The notes: generated by a model from the sequence alone, not told the origin. DNA of 49,041 nucleotides from an uncultured Verrucomicrobiota bacterium (GCA_902618175.1 CACMZN010000011.1:1-49041); one strand, 5' to 3'. Shown: positions 28,849-39,488, counted from the first letter of the stretch. Translations and numbers: made by a program.

Positions 28849-31005
28849 ATGAAGGAAAACCTGACATTTTCATCAGCTAATTCCAGTGATCGTACGAGCG
28901 TACTGGAGCATACTCGAAATATAGGCATTGCGGCGCACATAGATGCAGGTAAAACAACCTGCACGGAACGGGTTCTTTTTTATTCAGGTGTCGTTCACAA
29001 AATAGGTGAAGTGCACGAGGGAAGCGCCACCACAGACTGGATGGAGCAAGAGAGGGAGAGGGGAATCACAATAACTTCCGCCGCCATTTCTTGCGGTTGG
29101 ACTACTTCAGAAGGCCCTTTCGCTGGAGTTCCCCACCGTATAAACATCATTGATACTCCTGGTCACGTTGATTTTACCGCGGAAGTTGAACGTTCTTTGC
29201 GGGTATTGGATGGAGCAGTCGGTGTGTTTACATCGGTTGAAGGAGTTCAACCCCAGTCAGAGACTGTTTGGAGGCAAATGGACAAATATAACGTGCCAAG
29301 GTTAGGATTCATCAACAAAATGGACAGGATGGGCTCTGATTTTCTTACCGCGGTCCAAACCATGCGTGACAAGCTAGGTGCCAACGCTCATCCTTTGTAC
29401 CTTGCCATTGGAGCAGAGGATAATTTCAAGGGTCTGATTGATTTAGTTAAGATGGTTTCCTATATTTATGACCCATCCGATCAATCCGGAGTACGCTTCT
29501 CGACCGAAGACATTCCTCCCGACATGGTAGAGGAAGCGGACGAATACAGAGAGTCCCTGATCGAGGCAATTGCAGACTTTGACGATGAAATTGCCAGCAA
29601 GTATTTGGAAGGAGAAGACATATCATCCGATGAGTTGAAGCTCGGTATACGAAAGGCAACCCTGTCGATAAAGTTCGTTGGAGTCATACCTGGGAGTGCA
29701 TTCAAGAACAAAGGTGTGCAAATGTTGATGGACGCCGTGGTTGATTACCTGCCAAGTCCTTTGGATCTTCCTCCGATGAAGGGTGAGGATTCAAATGAGA
29801 TGGAAGTGGAGGTCTCACCAAACGACTCCGCTCAAGTTGCTGGTTTGGCATTTAAATTGATGTCTGATCCATATGTTGGAAAACTCGTATTTTACAGAGT
29901 CTATCAGGGTACGCTCAAAAAAGGCTCCACTCTTTACAATCCTAGGACTCGTAAAACAGAAAGAGTATCTCGCCTGATGGTTATGAAAGCAGATACCAGA
30001 GAAGATATTGATACTGCTTATTCGGGAGACATATGTGCATTGATCGGCGTAAAAGATGTGGCTACTGGAGACACTCTGGCGGATAAGAGTCTCGATCTCA
30101 GATTGGAACCACCAAGTTTTCCTGAGCCTGTTATTTCGATGTCTATTGAGCCTGCCACTAAAGCCGATCAGGAAAGGATGTCGATCGGATTGCAAAGGCT
30201 TGCCGAAGAAGACCCTACTTTTGGTCTGTCAACGAATGAGGAGACTGGGCAAACCATCATTTCCGGCATGGGGGAATTGCATCTGGAAATTATCAGGGAT
30301 CGATTGTTTCGTGAATTCAAGGTCGAAGCAAATGCAGGAAAACCACAGATTGCATACAGAGAAACCATGTTGGGATCTTCCGAAGGAGAGGGAAAATTTA
30401 TCCGTCAGTCGGGAGGTCGTGGACAATATGGTCATGCAGTAATCAAGCTTGAGCCCCTTGAGAAAGGAAAGGGCATAGAACTTGAAAACAAAATTGTCGG
30501 TGGATCCATACCTAAGGAATTCATAAAGCCGACTTTCGACGGCATAAAGGAAGCCTCGCTAGGCGGGGTGGTAGCAGGTTACCCTGTGATAGATTTTAAG
30601 ATTACCCTAGTGGATGGTTCATTTCACGATGTGGATTCCTCTGAAATGGCTTTTAAAATGGCAGGAATCTTTGCTTTCAAAGATGCGATGCAAAAAGCAA
30701 ATCCAATTTTACTCGAACCAATCATGAAGGTCGAGGTTTCAACACCTGATGAATATCAAGGAGAATTGATGGGAGACCTTAATCGTCGACGTGGTCAAAT
30801 CCAAGGTATGGAAACACGTGGGAAAGTTTGTGTCCTTCAAGCATTTGTTCCCCTTGAAAACATGTTTGGCTATTCTACTGACATGAGATCGCTATCATCC
30901 GGACGAGCTGATTACTCGATGACCCCATCACATTTCGAGCAAGTGCCCCAGAGCTTGGTAAAGTTAATTGTCGAAACATCCAGCAGAGAACCTGCCAGAT
31001 CATAA
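28849..31005 (+). CDS. fusA: Elongation factor G
   Basis: EF-G drives translocation. The 718-residue product has [16 protein letters not shown], a canonical switch I ([12 protein letters not shown]), [30 protein letters not shown] and the domain IV/V signatures [28 protein letters not shown] and [10 protein letters not shown]. No second tuf copy follows; rpsJ begins 2 bp after its stop. Confidence 0.97.
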   Translation: MKENLTFSSANSSDRTSVLEHTRNIGIAAHIDAGKTTCTERVLFYSGVVHKIGEVHEGSATTDWMEQERERGITITSAAISCGWTTSEGPFAGVPHRINIIDTPGHVDFTAEVERSLRVLDGAVGVFTSVEGVQPQSETVWRQMDKYNVPRLGFINKMDRMGSDFLTAVQTMRDKLGANAHPLYLAIGAEDNFKGLIDLVKMVSYIYDPSDQSGVRFSTEDIPPDMVEEADEYRESLIEAIADFDDEIASKYLEGEDISSDELKLGIRKATLSIKFVGVIPGSAFKNKGVQMLMDAVVDYLPSPLDLPPMKGEDSNEMEVEVSPNDSAQVAGLAFKLMSDPYVGKLVFYRVYQGTLKKGSTLYNPRTRKTERVSRLMVMKADTREDIDTAYSGDICALIGVKDVATGDTLADKSLDLRLEPPSFPEPVISMSIEPATKADQERMSIGLQRLAEEDPTFGLSTNEETGQTIISGMGELHLEIIRDRLFREFKVEANAGKPQIAYRETMLGSSEGEGKFIRQSGGRGQYGHAVIKLEPLEKGKGIELENKIVGGSIPKEFIKPTFDGIKEASLGGVVAGYPVIDFKITLVDGSFHDVDSSEMAFKMAGIFAFKDAMQKANPILLEPIMKVEVSTPDEYQGELMGDLNRRRGQIQGMETRGKVCVLQAFVPLENMFGYSTDMRSLSSGRADYSMTPSHFEQVPQSLVKLIVETSSREPARS

Positions 31006-31007
31006 TT

Positions 31008-31316
31008 ATGAACGGTCAACGCATACGTATCAAGCTAAAGGGATTTGATTACCGAGTCATTGATCAGTCAGCGTCCGATATTGTTGATACGGCAAAAAGA
31101 ACAGGTGCTCGTGTTGCCGGGCCAATTCCAATGCCAACAAGAATAGAGAGATATACCGTCAATCGTTCACCGCATGTTGACAAGAAATCGATGGATCAAT
31201 TCGAACTTAGAACCCACAAGCGTCTAATTGATATTATCGAACCGACAGTTCAAACCGTTGACGAACTTAAAAAACTTAACTTACCAGCAGGAGTGGAGAT
31301 CAACATCAACGTTTAA
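31008..31316 (+). CDS. rpsJ: Ribosomal protein S10 (uS10)
   Basis: S10 is a 30S head protein and NusB partner in antitermination. The 102-residue product has [36 protein letters not shown] and [17 protein letters not shown]. It follows fusA by 2 bp; a 77 bp gap without clear signals separates it from rplC. Confidence 0.97.
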   Translation: MNGQRIRIKLKGFDYRVIDQSASDIVDTAKRTGARVAGPIPMPTRIERYTVNRSPHVDKKSMDQFELRTHKRLIDIIEPTVQTVDELKKLNLPAGVEININV

Positions 31317-31393
31317 CCTTAACTTCAACTTACCCCATCAGCATAAACTTTAACGCAGGTCCCTTGTCATCAATTCCATCTGCCGCTTAAAGC

Positions 31394-32044
31394 ATGAATC
31401 TACAACTATTAGGAAAAAAGCTTGGTATGAGCCAAGTGTACGACGAGAGCAACAATCTTGTTCCCGTTACCATCATAGAAGCCGGACCGTGTCCAGTGCT
31501 CCAAATCAAGTCCGAAGAGAATGATGGGTACTCTGCCATACAAATAGGATTTAATCCAAATGGCAGATCACCCAAAAAAGCGAATCGTTGCCTTAAAGGA
31601 CATTCTAGTAAGGCAGGTGCTGACTCTCAACAAATAGCTCAAGAGGTACGATGCGAATCCAATCATGACTATGTACAGGGAAATGTCATTACTGTCGAAA
31701 ACTTCAAGGACATCAGACTTGTCGACGTTATTTCCAAGACAAAGGGAAAAGGATTTCAGGGAGTTGTCAAGAGATGGAATTTTTCGGGTGGTCCCGCATC
31801 ACATGGATCCATGTTTCACAGACGTGGGGGTTCTTATGGTCTCTGCCAATGGCCAGGTAGAGTTTTCAAGAACAAAAAGATGCCGGGTCATATGGGAGAC
31901 GTCAACCGAACCACTCAAAACCTAAAGATTGTGAAAGTACTTCCTGAAAAGAATTTGGTTTTCGTCAAAGGCAGCGTTCCAGGTCACAAGGGGTCCCTCC
32001 TCACTTTGCGGGTTGCCAAAAAAACCAAACACTCCAGCAGATAA
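31394..32044 (+). CDS. rplC: Ribosomal protein L3 (uL3)
   Basis: L3 is an early 50S assembly protein reaching the peptidyl transferase centre. The 216-residue product starts with GKKLGMSQVYDESNNLVPVT and has the signature segments GKGFQGVVKRWNFSGGPASH and KKMPGHMGDVNRTTQNL. Confidence 0.97.
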   Translation: MNLQLLGKKLGMSQVYDESNNLVPVTIIEAGPCPVLQIKSEENDGYSAIQIGFNPNGRSPKKANRCLKGHSSKAGADSQQIAQEVRCESNHDYVQGNVITVENFKDIRLVDVISKTKGKGFQGVVKRWNFSGGPASHGSMFHRRGGSYGLCQWPGRVFKNKKMPGHMGDVNRTTQNLKIVKVLPEKNLVFVKGSVPGHKGSLLTLRVAKKTKHSSR

Positions 32045-32049
32045 TCCCT

Positions 32050-32685
32050 ATGAAGTTTAAACTTTTCAAATCAGACGGGTCTGTTTCGGGTGACATGGAA
32101 ATAGGAAAGTTCCCCATCTTGCAAGCCGGGAAGGGTGTTGACGCCCTTAGGCAAGTCATCATTGCCGTACACGCTAACCAACGACAAGGAAATGCTTGCA
32201 CTAAGTTGCGTTCAGAAGTTTCTGGATCAGGCAAAAAGATTTATCGTCAAAAAGGTCTCGGGGTTGGAAGAGTCGGAGATAAAAAAGCTATTCAGCGACG
32301 AGGTGGGGGCGTTATTTTTGGACCGCGCCCAAAGTCCTACAATCAAAAAGTTAATCGTAAGGTCAAGCATTTGGCTTTGGGAAGAGCACTCTGTGACCAT
32401 GCCACTGCGGAAAACATCAGTTTGATTGAGGAATGGGAAGTTTCTGAACCCAAGACTAGGATCTTTGACCAAATTTTGAAGTCCATTTATCCAAACTCAA
32501 AAAAACTACTAGTTGTTGCAGATTCCTTTTCCGATTCGGTTGGAAGAGCCGCAGCTAATTTACCACATGCCCGCCTCGGTAGAGCGGTTGATGTCGGTGC
32601 CATGGATATTGTTCAAGCAGATCGAATCATATTTAGTATCAAGGGCATTGAAATGGTCTTAGCTAAATTTCATAAGCAGCAGTGA
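32050..32685 (+). CDS. rplD: Ribosomal protein L4 (uL4)
   Basis: L4 lines the exit tunnel and represses the S10 operon in E. coli. The 211-residue product has the tunnel-loop region KIYRQKGLGVGRVGDKKAIQ, the GGGVIFGPRPKSYNQKVNRK segment, and a C-terminal ARLGRAVDVGAMDIV. Its TGA overlaps the rplW start. Confidence 0.96.
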   Translation: MKFKLFKSDGSVSGDMEIGKFPILQAGKGVDALRQVIIAVHANQRQGNACTKLRSEVSGSGKKIYRQKGLGVGRVGDKKAIQRRGGGVIFGPRPKSYNQKVNRKVKHLALGRALCDHATAENISLIEEWEVSEPKTRIFDQILKSIYPNSKKLLVVADSFSDSVGRAAANLPHARLGRAVDVGAMDIVQADRIIFSIKGIEMVLAKFHKQQ

Positions 32686-32975
32686 TGAAGGAAGCGGTAC
32701 AGATTTTGCAGGAGGCGTTTTTGACTGAAAAAGCTACCATGTTGTCTGCTAACATGAATCAGTATGTTTTCAGCGTTGGAATGGATGCCGACAAACGCAA
32801 CATCAAGGATGCAATCGAGAGCTCGTTCGGAGTAACTGTTTTAAATGTCAACACAATGCTATTAAAACCAAAGCCTAAGAGGGATCGTTCAAGAAGAAAT
32901 CGAGTCGGTTACACAAGGCAAAGTAAAAAGGCTATCGTTACCCTCAAAGCAGGTGACAGCATCGACCTTGCTTAG
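32685..32975 (+). CDS. rplW: Ribosomal protein L23 (uL23)
   Basis: L23 sits at the tunnel exit and docks SRP and trigger factor. The product has about 96 residues, with EKATMLSANMNQYVFSVGMD and a basic loop RDRSRRNRVGYTRQSKKAIV. I use the ATG at 32685, whose A is the last base of the rplD stop (TGATG); a GTG one codon upstream is possible. Confidence 0.94.
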   Translation: MKEAVQILQEAFLTEKATMLSANMNQYVFSVGMDADKRNIKDAIESSFGVTVLNVNTMLLKPKPKRDRSRRNRVGYTRQSKKAIVTLKAGDSIDLA

Positions 32976-32988
32976 GAGAATACCTGAA

Positions 32989-33828
32989 ATGACAATCATT
33001 CAACAAAAGCCGGTCACCCCTTCGGGTCGTTTTTATCTCAAGAACAAAGTTGAGCTTTCAACTGAAAGACCTCAAAAATCGCTTACTTCGGGACACCATC
33101 GAAAAAAGGGTAGGAATTCCTATGGGCGCATCACTTCTCGTCGTAGAGGTGGTGGACACAAAAGACTTTACAGAAAGATAGACTTTCTCCGACCAAAATT
33201 AAATGAGGAAGCAAAAGTATTGGCTTTTGAATATGATCCGAACAGAACAGCTCATTTAGCCCTATTGGAATATGCGGATGGAGAAAAATCCTACATCCTG
33301 GCTCCATCTGAGGTTTCTGTCGGAGATATCCTTATTAGTTCAAACGATAAGATAGACTTCAAGGCTGGTAATTCCATGCCGCTATGTCAAATACCCCTAG
33401 GCACGAAAATCCACTGTGTGGAAATGCTTCCAGGAGCGGGAGCTAAGATCGCAAGATCCGCAGGTTCTGAAGTGAGGTTGATTTCGATCGATGGAAGTTA
33501 TGCCTCCCTTAAACTCCCTAGTGGAGAGATTCGTTTGGTCAAGGAAAGTTGTCGAGCAACTTTAGGGGCAGTCGGAAACAGCGCTCATCAAAAATCAACC
33601 ATCGGTAAAGCGGGGAGGAATCGATGGAACGGACGTAGGCCTCGGGTGCGTGGGGTTGCCATGAATCCGGTGGATCATCCAATGGGTGGAGGCGAGGGCC
33701 GAACTTCAGGAGGAGGTCATCCCATGTCTCCTTGGGGTCAGTTGTCTAAGGGTTTTCCCACCAGAAAGAAGTCAAAACCTTCTAATTCACAAATTTTAGT
33801 TCGAAGAAACGGACGCAGAGTAAATTAA
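32989..33828 (+). CDS. rplB: Ribosomal protein L2 (uL2)
   Basis: L2 helps subunit association and shapes the peptidyl transferase centre. I start at the ATG at 32989 (MTIIQQKPVTPSGRFY, 279 residues), with AGGAG at 32974-32978 ahead of it. Motifs are GRITSRRRGGGHKRLYRKID and RPRVRGVAMNPVDHPMGGGE. In the last motif the usual HPH reads HPM: the first His is kept but the second is Met (codon at 33682-33684). The C-terminal GQLSKGFPTRKKSKPSNSQI is unlike E. coli. Confidence 0.97.
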   Translation: MTIIQQKPVTPSGRFYLKNKVELSTERPQKSLTSGHHRKKGRNSYGRITSRRRGGGHKRLYRKIDFLRPKLNEEAKVLAFEYDPNRTAHLALLEYADGEKSYILAPSEVSVGDILISSNDKIDFKAGNSMPLCQIPLGTKIHCVEMLPGAGAKIARSAGSEVRLISIDGSYASLKLPSGEIRLVKESCRATLGAVGNSAHQKSTIGKAGRNRWNGRRPRVRGVAMNPVDHPMGGGEGRTSGGGHPMSPWGQLSKGFPTRKKSKPSNSQILVRRNGRRVN

Positions 33829-33837
33829 GTACTTGTT

Positions 33838-34107
33838 ATGACCAGATCGATTAAAAAAGGTTTTTTCGTTGAACCTAGCCTAATGAAAAAGGTTGTAAAA
33901 GCCCAGGAAACCGGAGATCGAAAGCCTATCAAGACTTGGTCCAGAAAGTCGACCATTACTCCAGACTTCGTTGGACTTAATTTTACGGTACATAACGGAA
34001 AAAACTTTCTACCGGTTTATGTTACCGAAAACATGGTTGGTCATAAGTTGGGAGAATTCTCTGCCACGAGAAACTTTAAGTCACACAATCCTCACACTCA
34101 GAAATAA
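33838..34107 (+). CDS. rpsS: Ribosomal protein S19 (uS19)
   Basis: S19 forms a 30S head complex with S13. The 89-residue product has [38 protein letters not shown] and [16 protein letters not shown]. Confidence 0.97.
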   Translation: MTRSIKKGFFVEPSLMKKVVKAQETGDRKPIKTWSRKSTITPDFVGLNFTVHNGKNFLPVYVTENMVGHKLGEFSATRNFKSHNPHTQK

Positions 34108-34112
34108 GTAAC

Positions 34113-34448
34113 ATGGAAATAAGATCCTATTCAAAATATATGAGGATTTCTCCCAAAAAAGCGCGAGAAGTAGCTCGTGTACTTCCTGGAAAGAAAGCAA
34201 ATGAAGGAGTTGCCTTATTAAAATTCATACCCAGAAAAGCAGCGCGCATGTTTGACAAGACTCTTAAATCTGCCATGGCCAATGCAGAGAACAACTCAAA
34301 CTTGAATGCAGACGATCTTACGATTCGGGAAGCGGTCGTCGAGGAAGGTCCAGTCATGAAACGCTTTCGTCCATGTGCCAGAGGTTCTTCTCACCCCTAC
34401 AAAAAGAGGATGAGCCATTTGAGGATAATTCTTACTGACGAAGGATAG
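34113..34448 (+). CDS. rplV: Ribosomal protein L22 (uL22)
   Basis: L22 lines the exit tunnel, where its hairpin affects macrolide binding. The 111-residue product has KYMRISPKKAREVARVLPGK, and the hairpin and signature region FRPCARGSSHPYKKRMSHL. Confidence 0.97.
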   Translation: MEIRSYSKYMRISPKKAREVARVLPGKKANEGVALLKFIPRKAARMFDKTLKSAMANAENNSNLNADDLTIREAVVEEGPVMKRFRPCARGSSHPYKKRMSHLRIILTDEG

Positions 34449-34451
34449 AAA

Positions 34452-35087
34452 ATGGGACAAAAGGTAAATCCAATTGGTTTTAGGCTAGCAGTGCGAAGAA
34501 ACTGGAGTGCTCGTTGGTATGCAAACAAAAATGAGTACTCCAATTTCATGGAAGAAGACAATCTCATACGCGGTTTCTTAGAAAAGAAGCTGCGTTTTGC
34601 TTCTGTCCCAAGAATTGTAATTGAGCGTGCATCTACTCGGACCAGAGTTACGATTTGGACTGCCCGTCCAGGCATTGTGATCGGACGGAAAGGTCAGGAA
34701 TTGGATTCTCTACGAGATACCTTGAATCGATTTGTAGGAAAGGATATTCGTTTAGAGATTCAGGAAATTAAAAAGCCTGACTTGGTGGCATCCCTAGTTG
34801 CAGAAAACGTTGCTTTGCAACTTGAAAGGAGAATTGCCTTCCGAAGAGCTTTGAAAAAGGCCGTACAAACAACCATGTCAATGGGTGCCGAAGGAATCCG
34901 GATTCAATGTGCCGGAAGGTTGGCAGGTGCTGATATAGCTCGGACCGAGCAATTACGCGAAGGTCGAGTACCTCTTCATACTCTCCGAGAAAATATCGAC
35001 TATGGTCTTGTTGAAGCGAATACAGTTTATGGGATAATCGGCATCAAATGCTGGATTTGTCTCAAGGACGAAGATAAAATCTTTTGA
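34452..35087 (+). CDS. rpsC: Ribosomal protein S3 (uS3)
   Basis: S3 is part of the mRNA entry helicase of the 30S subunit. The 211-residue product begins GQKVNPIGFRLAVRRNWSAR, has the KH-type segment WTARPGIVIGRKGQELDSLR, and the C-terminal GRLAGADIARTEQLREGRVP and YGIIGIKCWI. It starts 3 bp after rplV. Confidence 0.97.
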   Translation: MGQKVNPIGFRLAVRRNWSARWYANKNEYSNFMEEDNLIRGFLEKKLRFASVPRIVIERASTRTRVTIWTARPGIVIGRKGQELDSLRDTLNRFVGKDIRLEIQEIKKPDLVASLVAENVALQLERRIAFRRALKKAVQTTMSMGAEGIRIQCAGRLAGADIARTEQLREGRVPLHTLRENIDYGLVEANTVYGIIGIKCWICLKDEDKIF

Positions 35088-35107
35088 TGACTAGAATTTA
35101 ATTTAAT

Positions 35108-35530
35108 ATGCCAAAACTACTACCATCCAGGACTAAATATCGTAAGGTTCATAAGGGACGCGTCAGAGGAAACGCCTCAAGAGGAAATTTGGTTTCTTTT
35201 GGTGAATTCGGAATACAGACCTTAACAAGAGGAAGAATGACATCCAACCAAATCGAGGCAGCTAGGGTTTCCATCAACCGACACTTGAAGCGTAAGGGAA
35301 AGGTTTGGATTCGAGTATTCCCTCACAAGCCAGTAACCAAAAAACCAGCGGAAACCCGCCAAGGTAAAGGCAAAGGACCTGTAGACCATTGGGTAGCAGT
35401 AATAAAACCAGGTCATGTTCTTTTTGAAATCGCAGGTTGCTCGATCAGTTTGGCCAGAGAGGCATTGGGTCTCGCCGATTCCAAACTTCCTTTCCGGTGC
35501 AGATTAGTAACCCGCCAACAAAATTTTTAA
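35108..35530 (+). CDS. rplP: Ribosomal protein L16 (uL16)
   Basis: L16 organises the A-site tRNA region of the 50S subunit. The 140-residue product has [40 protein letters not shown] and [15 protein letters not shown]. Confidence 0.97.
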   Translation: MPKLLPSRTKYRKVHKGRVRGNASRGNLVSFGEFGIQTLTRGRMTSNQIEAARVSINRHLKRKGKVWIRVFPHKPVTKKPAETRQGKGKGPVDHWVAVIKPGHVLFEIAGCSISLAREALGLADSKLPFRCRLVTRQQNF

Positions 35531-35543
35531 ACTTACCCATCCC

Positions 35544-35723
35544 ATGAAGATGTCAGAGATAAAGGAGTTATCTACCGTCGAGTTACAAAAAAAACTACGT
35601 GAATTAGGCAATGAATTACTCCAGCTTCAGATACGCAAGCAAACTGGGCAGGTAGAAAAACCTCATCTAATCAAAGAGATTCGAAGGGATAGGGCACGAA
35701 TCCTCAGTTCTCTAATGAGTTAA
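35544..35723 (+). CDS. rpmC: Ribosomal protein L29 (uL29)
   Basis: A 59-codon frame between rplP and rpsQ starts MKMSEIKELSTVELQKKLRE and continues with LLQLQIRKQTGQVEKPHLIK and IRRDRARILSSLMS. This is the two-helix L29 pattern in its standard position; L29 lies at the tunnel exit next to L23. A second in-frame ATG at 35550 (MSEIKEL) is an alternative start. Confidence 0.93.
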   Translation: MKMSEIKELSTVELQKKLRELGNELLQLQIRKQTGQVEKPHLIKEIRRDRARILSSLMS

Positions 35724-35740
35724 AAATTTTCCTCAAAGTT

Positions 35741-36013
35741 ATGGCTAAAGAATCTGATAGAAACGACCGCAAGGAATTGATAGGCGTTGTACGAGCCAAA
35801 ACAGGCGACAAATCGATAAAGGTTGTTTACGAGTACAAGATTCCTCATCCACTTTACAAGAAGGAAATTCGTAGAAAAACTACGGTTCATGTACATGATG
35901 AAAAAAATGATTCAGATATAGGAGATAAGGTCCGAATCATGGCAACACGTCCAATGAGCAAACTCAAGAGATGGAGAGTTCTGAATATTGTTGAAAAAGC
36001 TCCCGTATTGTAG
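35741..36013 (+). CDS. rpsQ: Ribosomal protein S17 (uS17)
   Basis: S17 is an early 16S rRNA-binding protein. The 90-residue product has [40 protein letters not shown] and [18 protein letters not shown]. Confidence 0.96.
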   Translation: MAKESDRNDRKELIGVVRAKTGDKSIKVVYEYKIPHPLYKKEIRRKTTVHVHDEKNDSDIGDKVRIMATRPMSKLKRWRVLNIVEKAPVL

Positions 36014-36018
36014 AAAAC

Positions 36019-36381
36019 ATGATTCAATTATTGAGTAGATTGGAGGTTGCCGACAATACGGGTGCCAAAAAAGTGCGTATGATCAGGCGAATTGGTCAAA
36101 ATAAGAAGACGGCATCAGTTGGTGATATTATAGTTTGTCATGTCAAGGAAAGTTCTACAGAAGCTTCGGTCAAAAAGGGCACCGTGGTAAGGGCTGTGGT
36201 GGTAAGAACTAGAGCACCGTTGCGCAGACGGGATGGCAGTTATCTACGGTTTGATGAAAATGCTGTCGTAATCGTCAACAACGATGGTACCCCTAAAGGC
36301 ACTCGGATTTTTGGACCAGTTGCAAGGGAATTGCGTCAAAAATATATGAAAATCATTTCTTTGGCTCCTGAAGTTCTTTAA
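36019..36381 (+). CDS. rplN: Ribosomal protein L14 (uL14)
   Basis: L14 forms an intersubunit bridge and is the target of the silencing factor RsfS. The 120-residue product starts [19 protein letters not shown] and has [20 protein letters not shown] and [15 protein letters not shown]. Confidence 0.97.
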   Translation: MIQLLSRLEVADNTGAKKVRMIRRIGQNKKTASVGDIIVCHVKESSTEASVKKGTVVRAVVVRTRAPLRRRDGSYLRFDENAVVIVNNDGTPKGTRIFGPVARELRQKYMKIISLAPEVL

Positions 36382-36382
36382 A

Positions 36383-36622
36383 ATGGCTACTAAAATTAGG
36401 AAAGGAGATGAGGTTTTGGTAATTGCTGGTGACCATAAGGGTAACAAGGGTAAGATTTTGCAGATCCTTAGTTCAAAGAATCGCGTCATTGTGGAGGGGA
36501 TCAATATGATTAAGAAGCATGAGAAAAAGACCCAAGACAATCCTCAAGGAAAAATCGTTGAAAGAGAGGCATCTATACACCTTTCGAACGTTAAGCGTTT
36601 AGACAAGACGAATTCACCATGA
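36383..36622 (+). CDS. rplX: Ribosomal protein L24 (uL24)
   Basis: L24 starts 50S assembly. The 79-residue product has the KOW motif [20 protein letters not shown] and [20 protein letters not shown]. It is at the short end of the family range. Confidence 0.95.
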   Translation: MATKIRKGDEVLVIAGDHKGNKGKILQILSSKNRVIVEGINMIKKHEKKTQDNPQGKIVEREASIHLSNVKRLDKTNSP

Positions 36623-36642
36623 AAATTTGAGACATACACACA

Positions 36643-37212
36643 ATGATTGTTCCAGAATTAAAGAAAACCTATCTTGAGCAGGGAGTTCCATCCTTGATGA
36701 AATCCCTTGGCTTAAAAAATGTTCACGAGGTTCCTAAAATTGAAAAAGTTGTTATCAACAGTTCCTTTGGTGCGGAAATGGACAAAAACGGCATTCAGGA
36801 ATTGAGAAATGACATTGCTGATTTGGCTGGACAGGCACCTGTAATCATCAAGGCCAAAGTAAGCGTTTCCAACTTCAAACTGCGGCAAGGCATGCCCGTT
36901 GGGGTGAAAGTAACCCTGCGTGGAAACGGCATGTGGGATTTCCTTCTCAGGCTGATAGCAATTGCACTGCCCAACATTCGTGACTTTAGAGGTGTTCCCA
37001 CAAAATTAGATGGGAACGGTAACTACACATTAGGTATTGTCGATCACAGTATCTTTCCTGAAATAAAAGTTGAACGTCAGCGAGTAAACACTGGAATGGA
37101 CATTTGCATTGTAACTACTGCAAAGAAAGACCAGGAAGCTATTGAACTTTTCAAGTTGCTGGGAATGCCTTTTCGAAAACACTCTTCTTCCCCAGAACAA
37201 GTTGCTGCCTAA
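36643..37212 (+). CDS. rplE: Ribosomal protein L5 (uL5)
   Basis: L5 binds 5S rRNA and contacts the P-site tRNA. The 189-residue product has [58 protein letters not shown] and the closing [17 protein letters not shown]. Confidence 0.97.
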   Translation: MIVPELKKTYLEQGVPSLMKSLGLKNVHEVPKIEKVVINSSFGAEMDKNGIQELRNDIADLAGQAPVIIKAKVSVSNFKLRQGMPVGVKVTLRGNGMWDFLLRLIAIALPNIRDFRGVPTKLDGNGNYTLGIVDHSIFPEIKVERQRVNTGMDICIVTTAKKDQEAIELFKLLGMPFRKHSSSPEQVAA

Positions 37213-37229
37213 GCGTATCATTAAACATC

Positions 37230-37535
37230 ATGGCAAAAAAATCAGTAATTCACAGAAACAAAAAAAGAGCTCAGATGGTAGCAAGGCATGCTTCGAAAAG
37301 AGCTTCCCTGAAGAAGATTCTTTCAGATCCTCAAACGACGGAAGAGGAGTTCTACTCTGCTCAAGCCAAGCTGTCTAAGCTTCCACGAAATTCCTCTCCA
37401 GTGCGTTTGGTCAATAGGTGTTCTCTTACAGGAAGACCACGAGCTGTAATCAGAAAATTTGGACTTTCACGCATAACCTTTCGTGAACTTGCTCTTGAAG
37501 GAAAAGTTCCTGGTATAATTAAAGCATCTTGGTAA
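37230..37535 (+). CDS. rpsN: Ribosomal protein S14 (uS14), zinc-free long form
   Basis: The 101-residue product is the long form without the CxxC pairs of zinc S14 (only one Cys, in [20 protein letters not shown]). Other landmarks are [19 protein letters not shown] and [13 protein letters not shown]. It stands in the normal place between L5 and S8. Confidence 0.96.
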   Translation: MAKKSVIHRNKKRAQMVARHASKRASLKKILSDPQTTEEEFYSAQAKLSKLPRNSSPVRLVNRCSLTGRPRAVIRKFGLSRITFRELALEGKVPGIIKASW

Positions 37536-37556
37536 TTCCAAACTCACTTATTTGAT

Positions 37557-37955
37557 ATGTCAGTTCACGATACAATTGGAGATTTCATAACCGTAATCAG
37601 AAATGCAGGTAAGGCGGGTAAGGCGTCTTGCACTTATCCCCATTCAAATTTACGTTTCGGTTTGGCTTCCATACTCAAGGAACGTGGATTCGTTGACAAT
37701 TGTAGCGAAAACGAGATTGAGAAAGGAATTAGAAACATTAAGGTCAAATTGAAATATGTAAATGGAGAACATGCAATTCGTGGAATTGACCGACTCAGCA
37801 CGCCAGGAAGAAGATCTTATTGCGGTTATAAAGATATTCCTAGTGTTTTAGGCGGATTGGGTATTTCCATTTTGAGTACTCCGGCTGGAATCATGGACGA
37901 TAAATCAGCGAGAAAAAAGAAACTTGGGGGGGAATTGATCTGTAGCGTTTGGTGA
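37557..37955 (+). CDS. rpsH: Ribosomal protein S8 (uS8)
   Basis: S8 binds helix 21 of 16S rRNA and represses the spc operon in E. coli. The 132-residue product has HDTIGDFITVIRNAGKAGKA and the C-terminal GISILSTPAGIMDDKSARKK followed by GGELICSVW. Confidence 0.96.
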   Translation: MSVHDTIGDFITVIRNAGKAGKASCTYPHSNLRFGLASILKERGFVDNCSENEIEKGIRNIKVKLKYVNGEHAIRGIDRLSTPGRRSYCGYKDIPSVLGGLGISILSTPAGIMDDKSARKKKLGGELICSVW

Positions 37956-37981
37956 AGCCGGAAGTTTATGTATTTTTAAAT

Positions 37982-38518
37982 ATGAGCAGGATAGGAAAAA
38001 TACCAGTCGTAATACCAAGTGGTGTAGAAGTTACCTTGTTGGATCAATGCATCACAGTGAAGGGGCCTAAGGGGGAGTTGAGTCAAATACTTTCCCCTCA
38101 CATTTTGGTCCAAGTCGCAGACGGCAAGATTCAAGTAACTCCTGTAGATCAAAGTCGGGCAGCAAAGTCCATTTACGGTACCACTCGTTCCTTAATTGCC
38201 AACATGGTTCGAGGCGTGATCCAACCTTTCAGCAAAGACCTTTTGATTGAGGGGGTTGGATTTCGGGCGACCATGAAAGGCAAGGAGATTGATCTGGAAT
38301 TAGGTTATTCGCACCCAGTGATTCATCGGATACCCGAAGGGGTTCAGGTATCCGTAGCTGACAATGTGAAAATTCATGTGGAGGGTCCGGACAAGCAGAA
38401 AGTTGGTCAAGTTGCAGCGGAAATTAAAAACTATTATCCCGTCGAGCCATACAAAGGAAAAGGTGTCAGAATATTGGGACAGTATTTGCGTCGTAAGGAA
38501 GGTAAGAAATCCGCTTAA
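37982..38518 (+). CDS. rplF: Ribosomal protein L6 (uL6)
   Basis: L6 supports the GTPase centre. I start at the ATG at 37982 (MSRIGKIPVVIPSGV, 178 residues), the usual family N-terminus; a frame open from 37949 would add 11 unrelated residues overlapping rpsH. The C-terminal signature EPYKGKGVRILGQYLRRKEG is intact. Confidence 0.97.
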   Translation: MSRIGKIPVVIPSGVEVTLLDQCITVKGPKGELSQILSPHILVQVADGKIQVTPVDQSRAAKSIYGTTRSLIANMVRGVIQPFSKDLLIEGVGFRATMKGKEIDLELGYSHPVIHRIPEGVQVSVADNVKIHVEGPDKQKVGQVAAEIKNYYPVEPYKGKGVRILGQYLRRKEGKKSA

Positions 38519-38527
38519 ATTTTAATA

Positions 38528-38884
38528 ATGAATTTATCCAAAAAAAAGGAATTGTCACAAAAGCGTCGCTGGAGGATTCGTAAGAAGGTCAGAGGAACTG
38601 CTGATCGGCCGAGAGTCGCAGTAAAGTTTACCAACAAGAACATTCACGCTCAGTGTATAGATGATGAGCGGGGTCATACATTGGCTTCCATATCTTCCAA
38701 TGTTTCAGATTTTAAGGATGTTCTGCCGAATTTGGAGGGGGCACAAAAGTTGGGTGGAATCTTTGGTTCTATATTAAAAGAAGCGGGTATAAATTCCATC
38801 GTGTTTGATCGTTCAGGTAGGAAATTTCACGGTTGCGTCAAAACGTTCGCCGATGCGATTCGTGAGCAGAAGCTAGATTTTTAA
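38528..38884 (+). CDS. rplR: Ribosomal protein L18 (uL18)
   Basis: L18 binds 5S rRNA with L5. The 118-residue product has [40 protein letters not shown] and [20 protein letters not shown]. Confidence 0.97.
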   Translation: MNLSKKKELSQKRRWRIRKKVRGTADRPRVAVKFTNKNIHAQCIDDERGHTLASISSNVSDFKDVLPNLEGAQKLGGIFGSILKEAGINSIVFDRSGRKFHGCVKTFADAIREQKLDF

Positions 38885-38891
38885 AATTCTC

Positions 38892-39470
38892 ATGAGTGAA
38901 TCAAAAAAAAATAACACTACAGTCAAAGGAGTGGAAATCGATGAAGAGCCCGAACTTTTTGAAAAGGTAGTTCATATCAACAGATGCGCCAAGGTGGTAA
39001 AAGGTGGAAGACGCTTTAGTTTTGCTGCCTTAGTCGTTGTTGGAGATCAAAAGGGAAATGTGGGTTTTGGATACGGAAAAGCGCAGATGGTGCCGGATGC
39101 GATTCGCAAAGGGACGGATCAAGCAAAAAAGGCCATATGCCCAGTGTCGATTTCTGGAGATACGATACCCCATCCCGTTCTAGGAAATTATGACGGTGGT
39201 AAAGTCTTACTTCGACCTGCAAGAAAAGGAACTGGGATCATAGCGGGTGGCGGAGTACGGGCTGTTCTTGAAGCTGCTGGCATAAAAAACGTACTTTCCA
39301 AATCGCTTGGGTCTAATAACCAACTTTCTGTAGTCACTGCTACAATGAATGGACTTTCCCAACTTCGGACAGCTAAGGAAATCTCTGAAATTCGTGGAGA
39401 AGAAGTCAACGGCCCTTCATTCACCACCGGTAATATTGATAAATCGATTTCCGCATCCCTTTCCGTTTGA
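38892..39470 (+). CDS. rpsE: Ribosomal protein S5 (uS5)
   Basis: S5 contributes to decoding fidelity and the mRNA entry channel. The 192-residue product has [40 protein letters not shown] and the domain 2 signature [20 protein letters not shown]. The gap to rplO is only 18 bp, so rpmD (L30), usual here, is missing. Confidence 0.97.
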   Translation: MSESKKNNTTVKGVEIDEEPELFEKVVHINRCAKVVKGGRRFSFAALVVVGDQKGNVGFGYGKAQMVPDAIRKGTDQAKKAICPVSISGDTIPHPVLGNYDGGKVLLRPARKGTGIIAGGGVRAVLEAAGIKNVLSKSLGSNNQLSVVTATMNGLSQLRTAKEISEIRGEEVNGPSFTTGNIDKSISASLSV

Positions 39471-39488
39471 AACATATGAATTTTTAAG

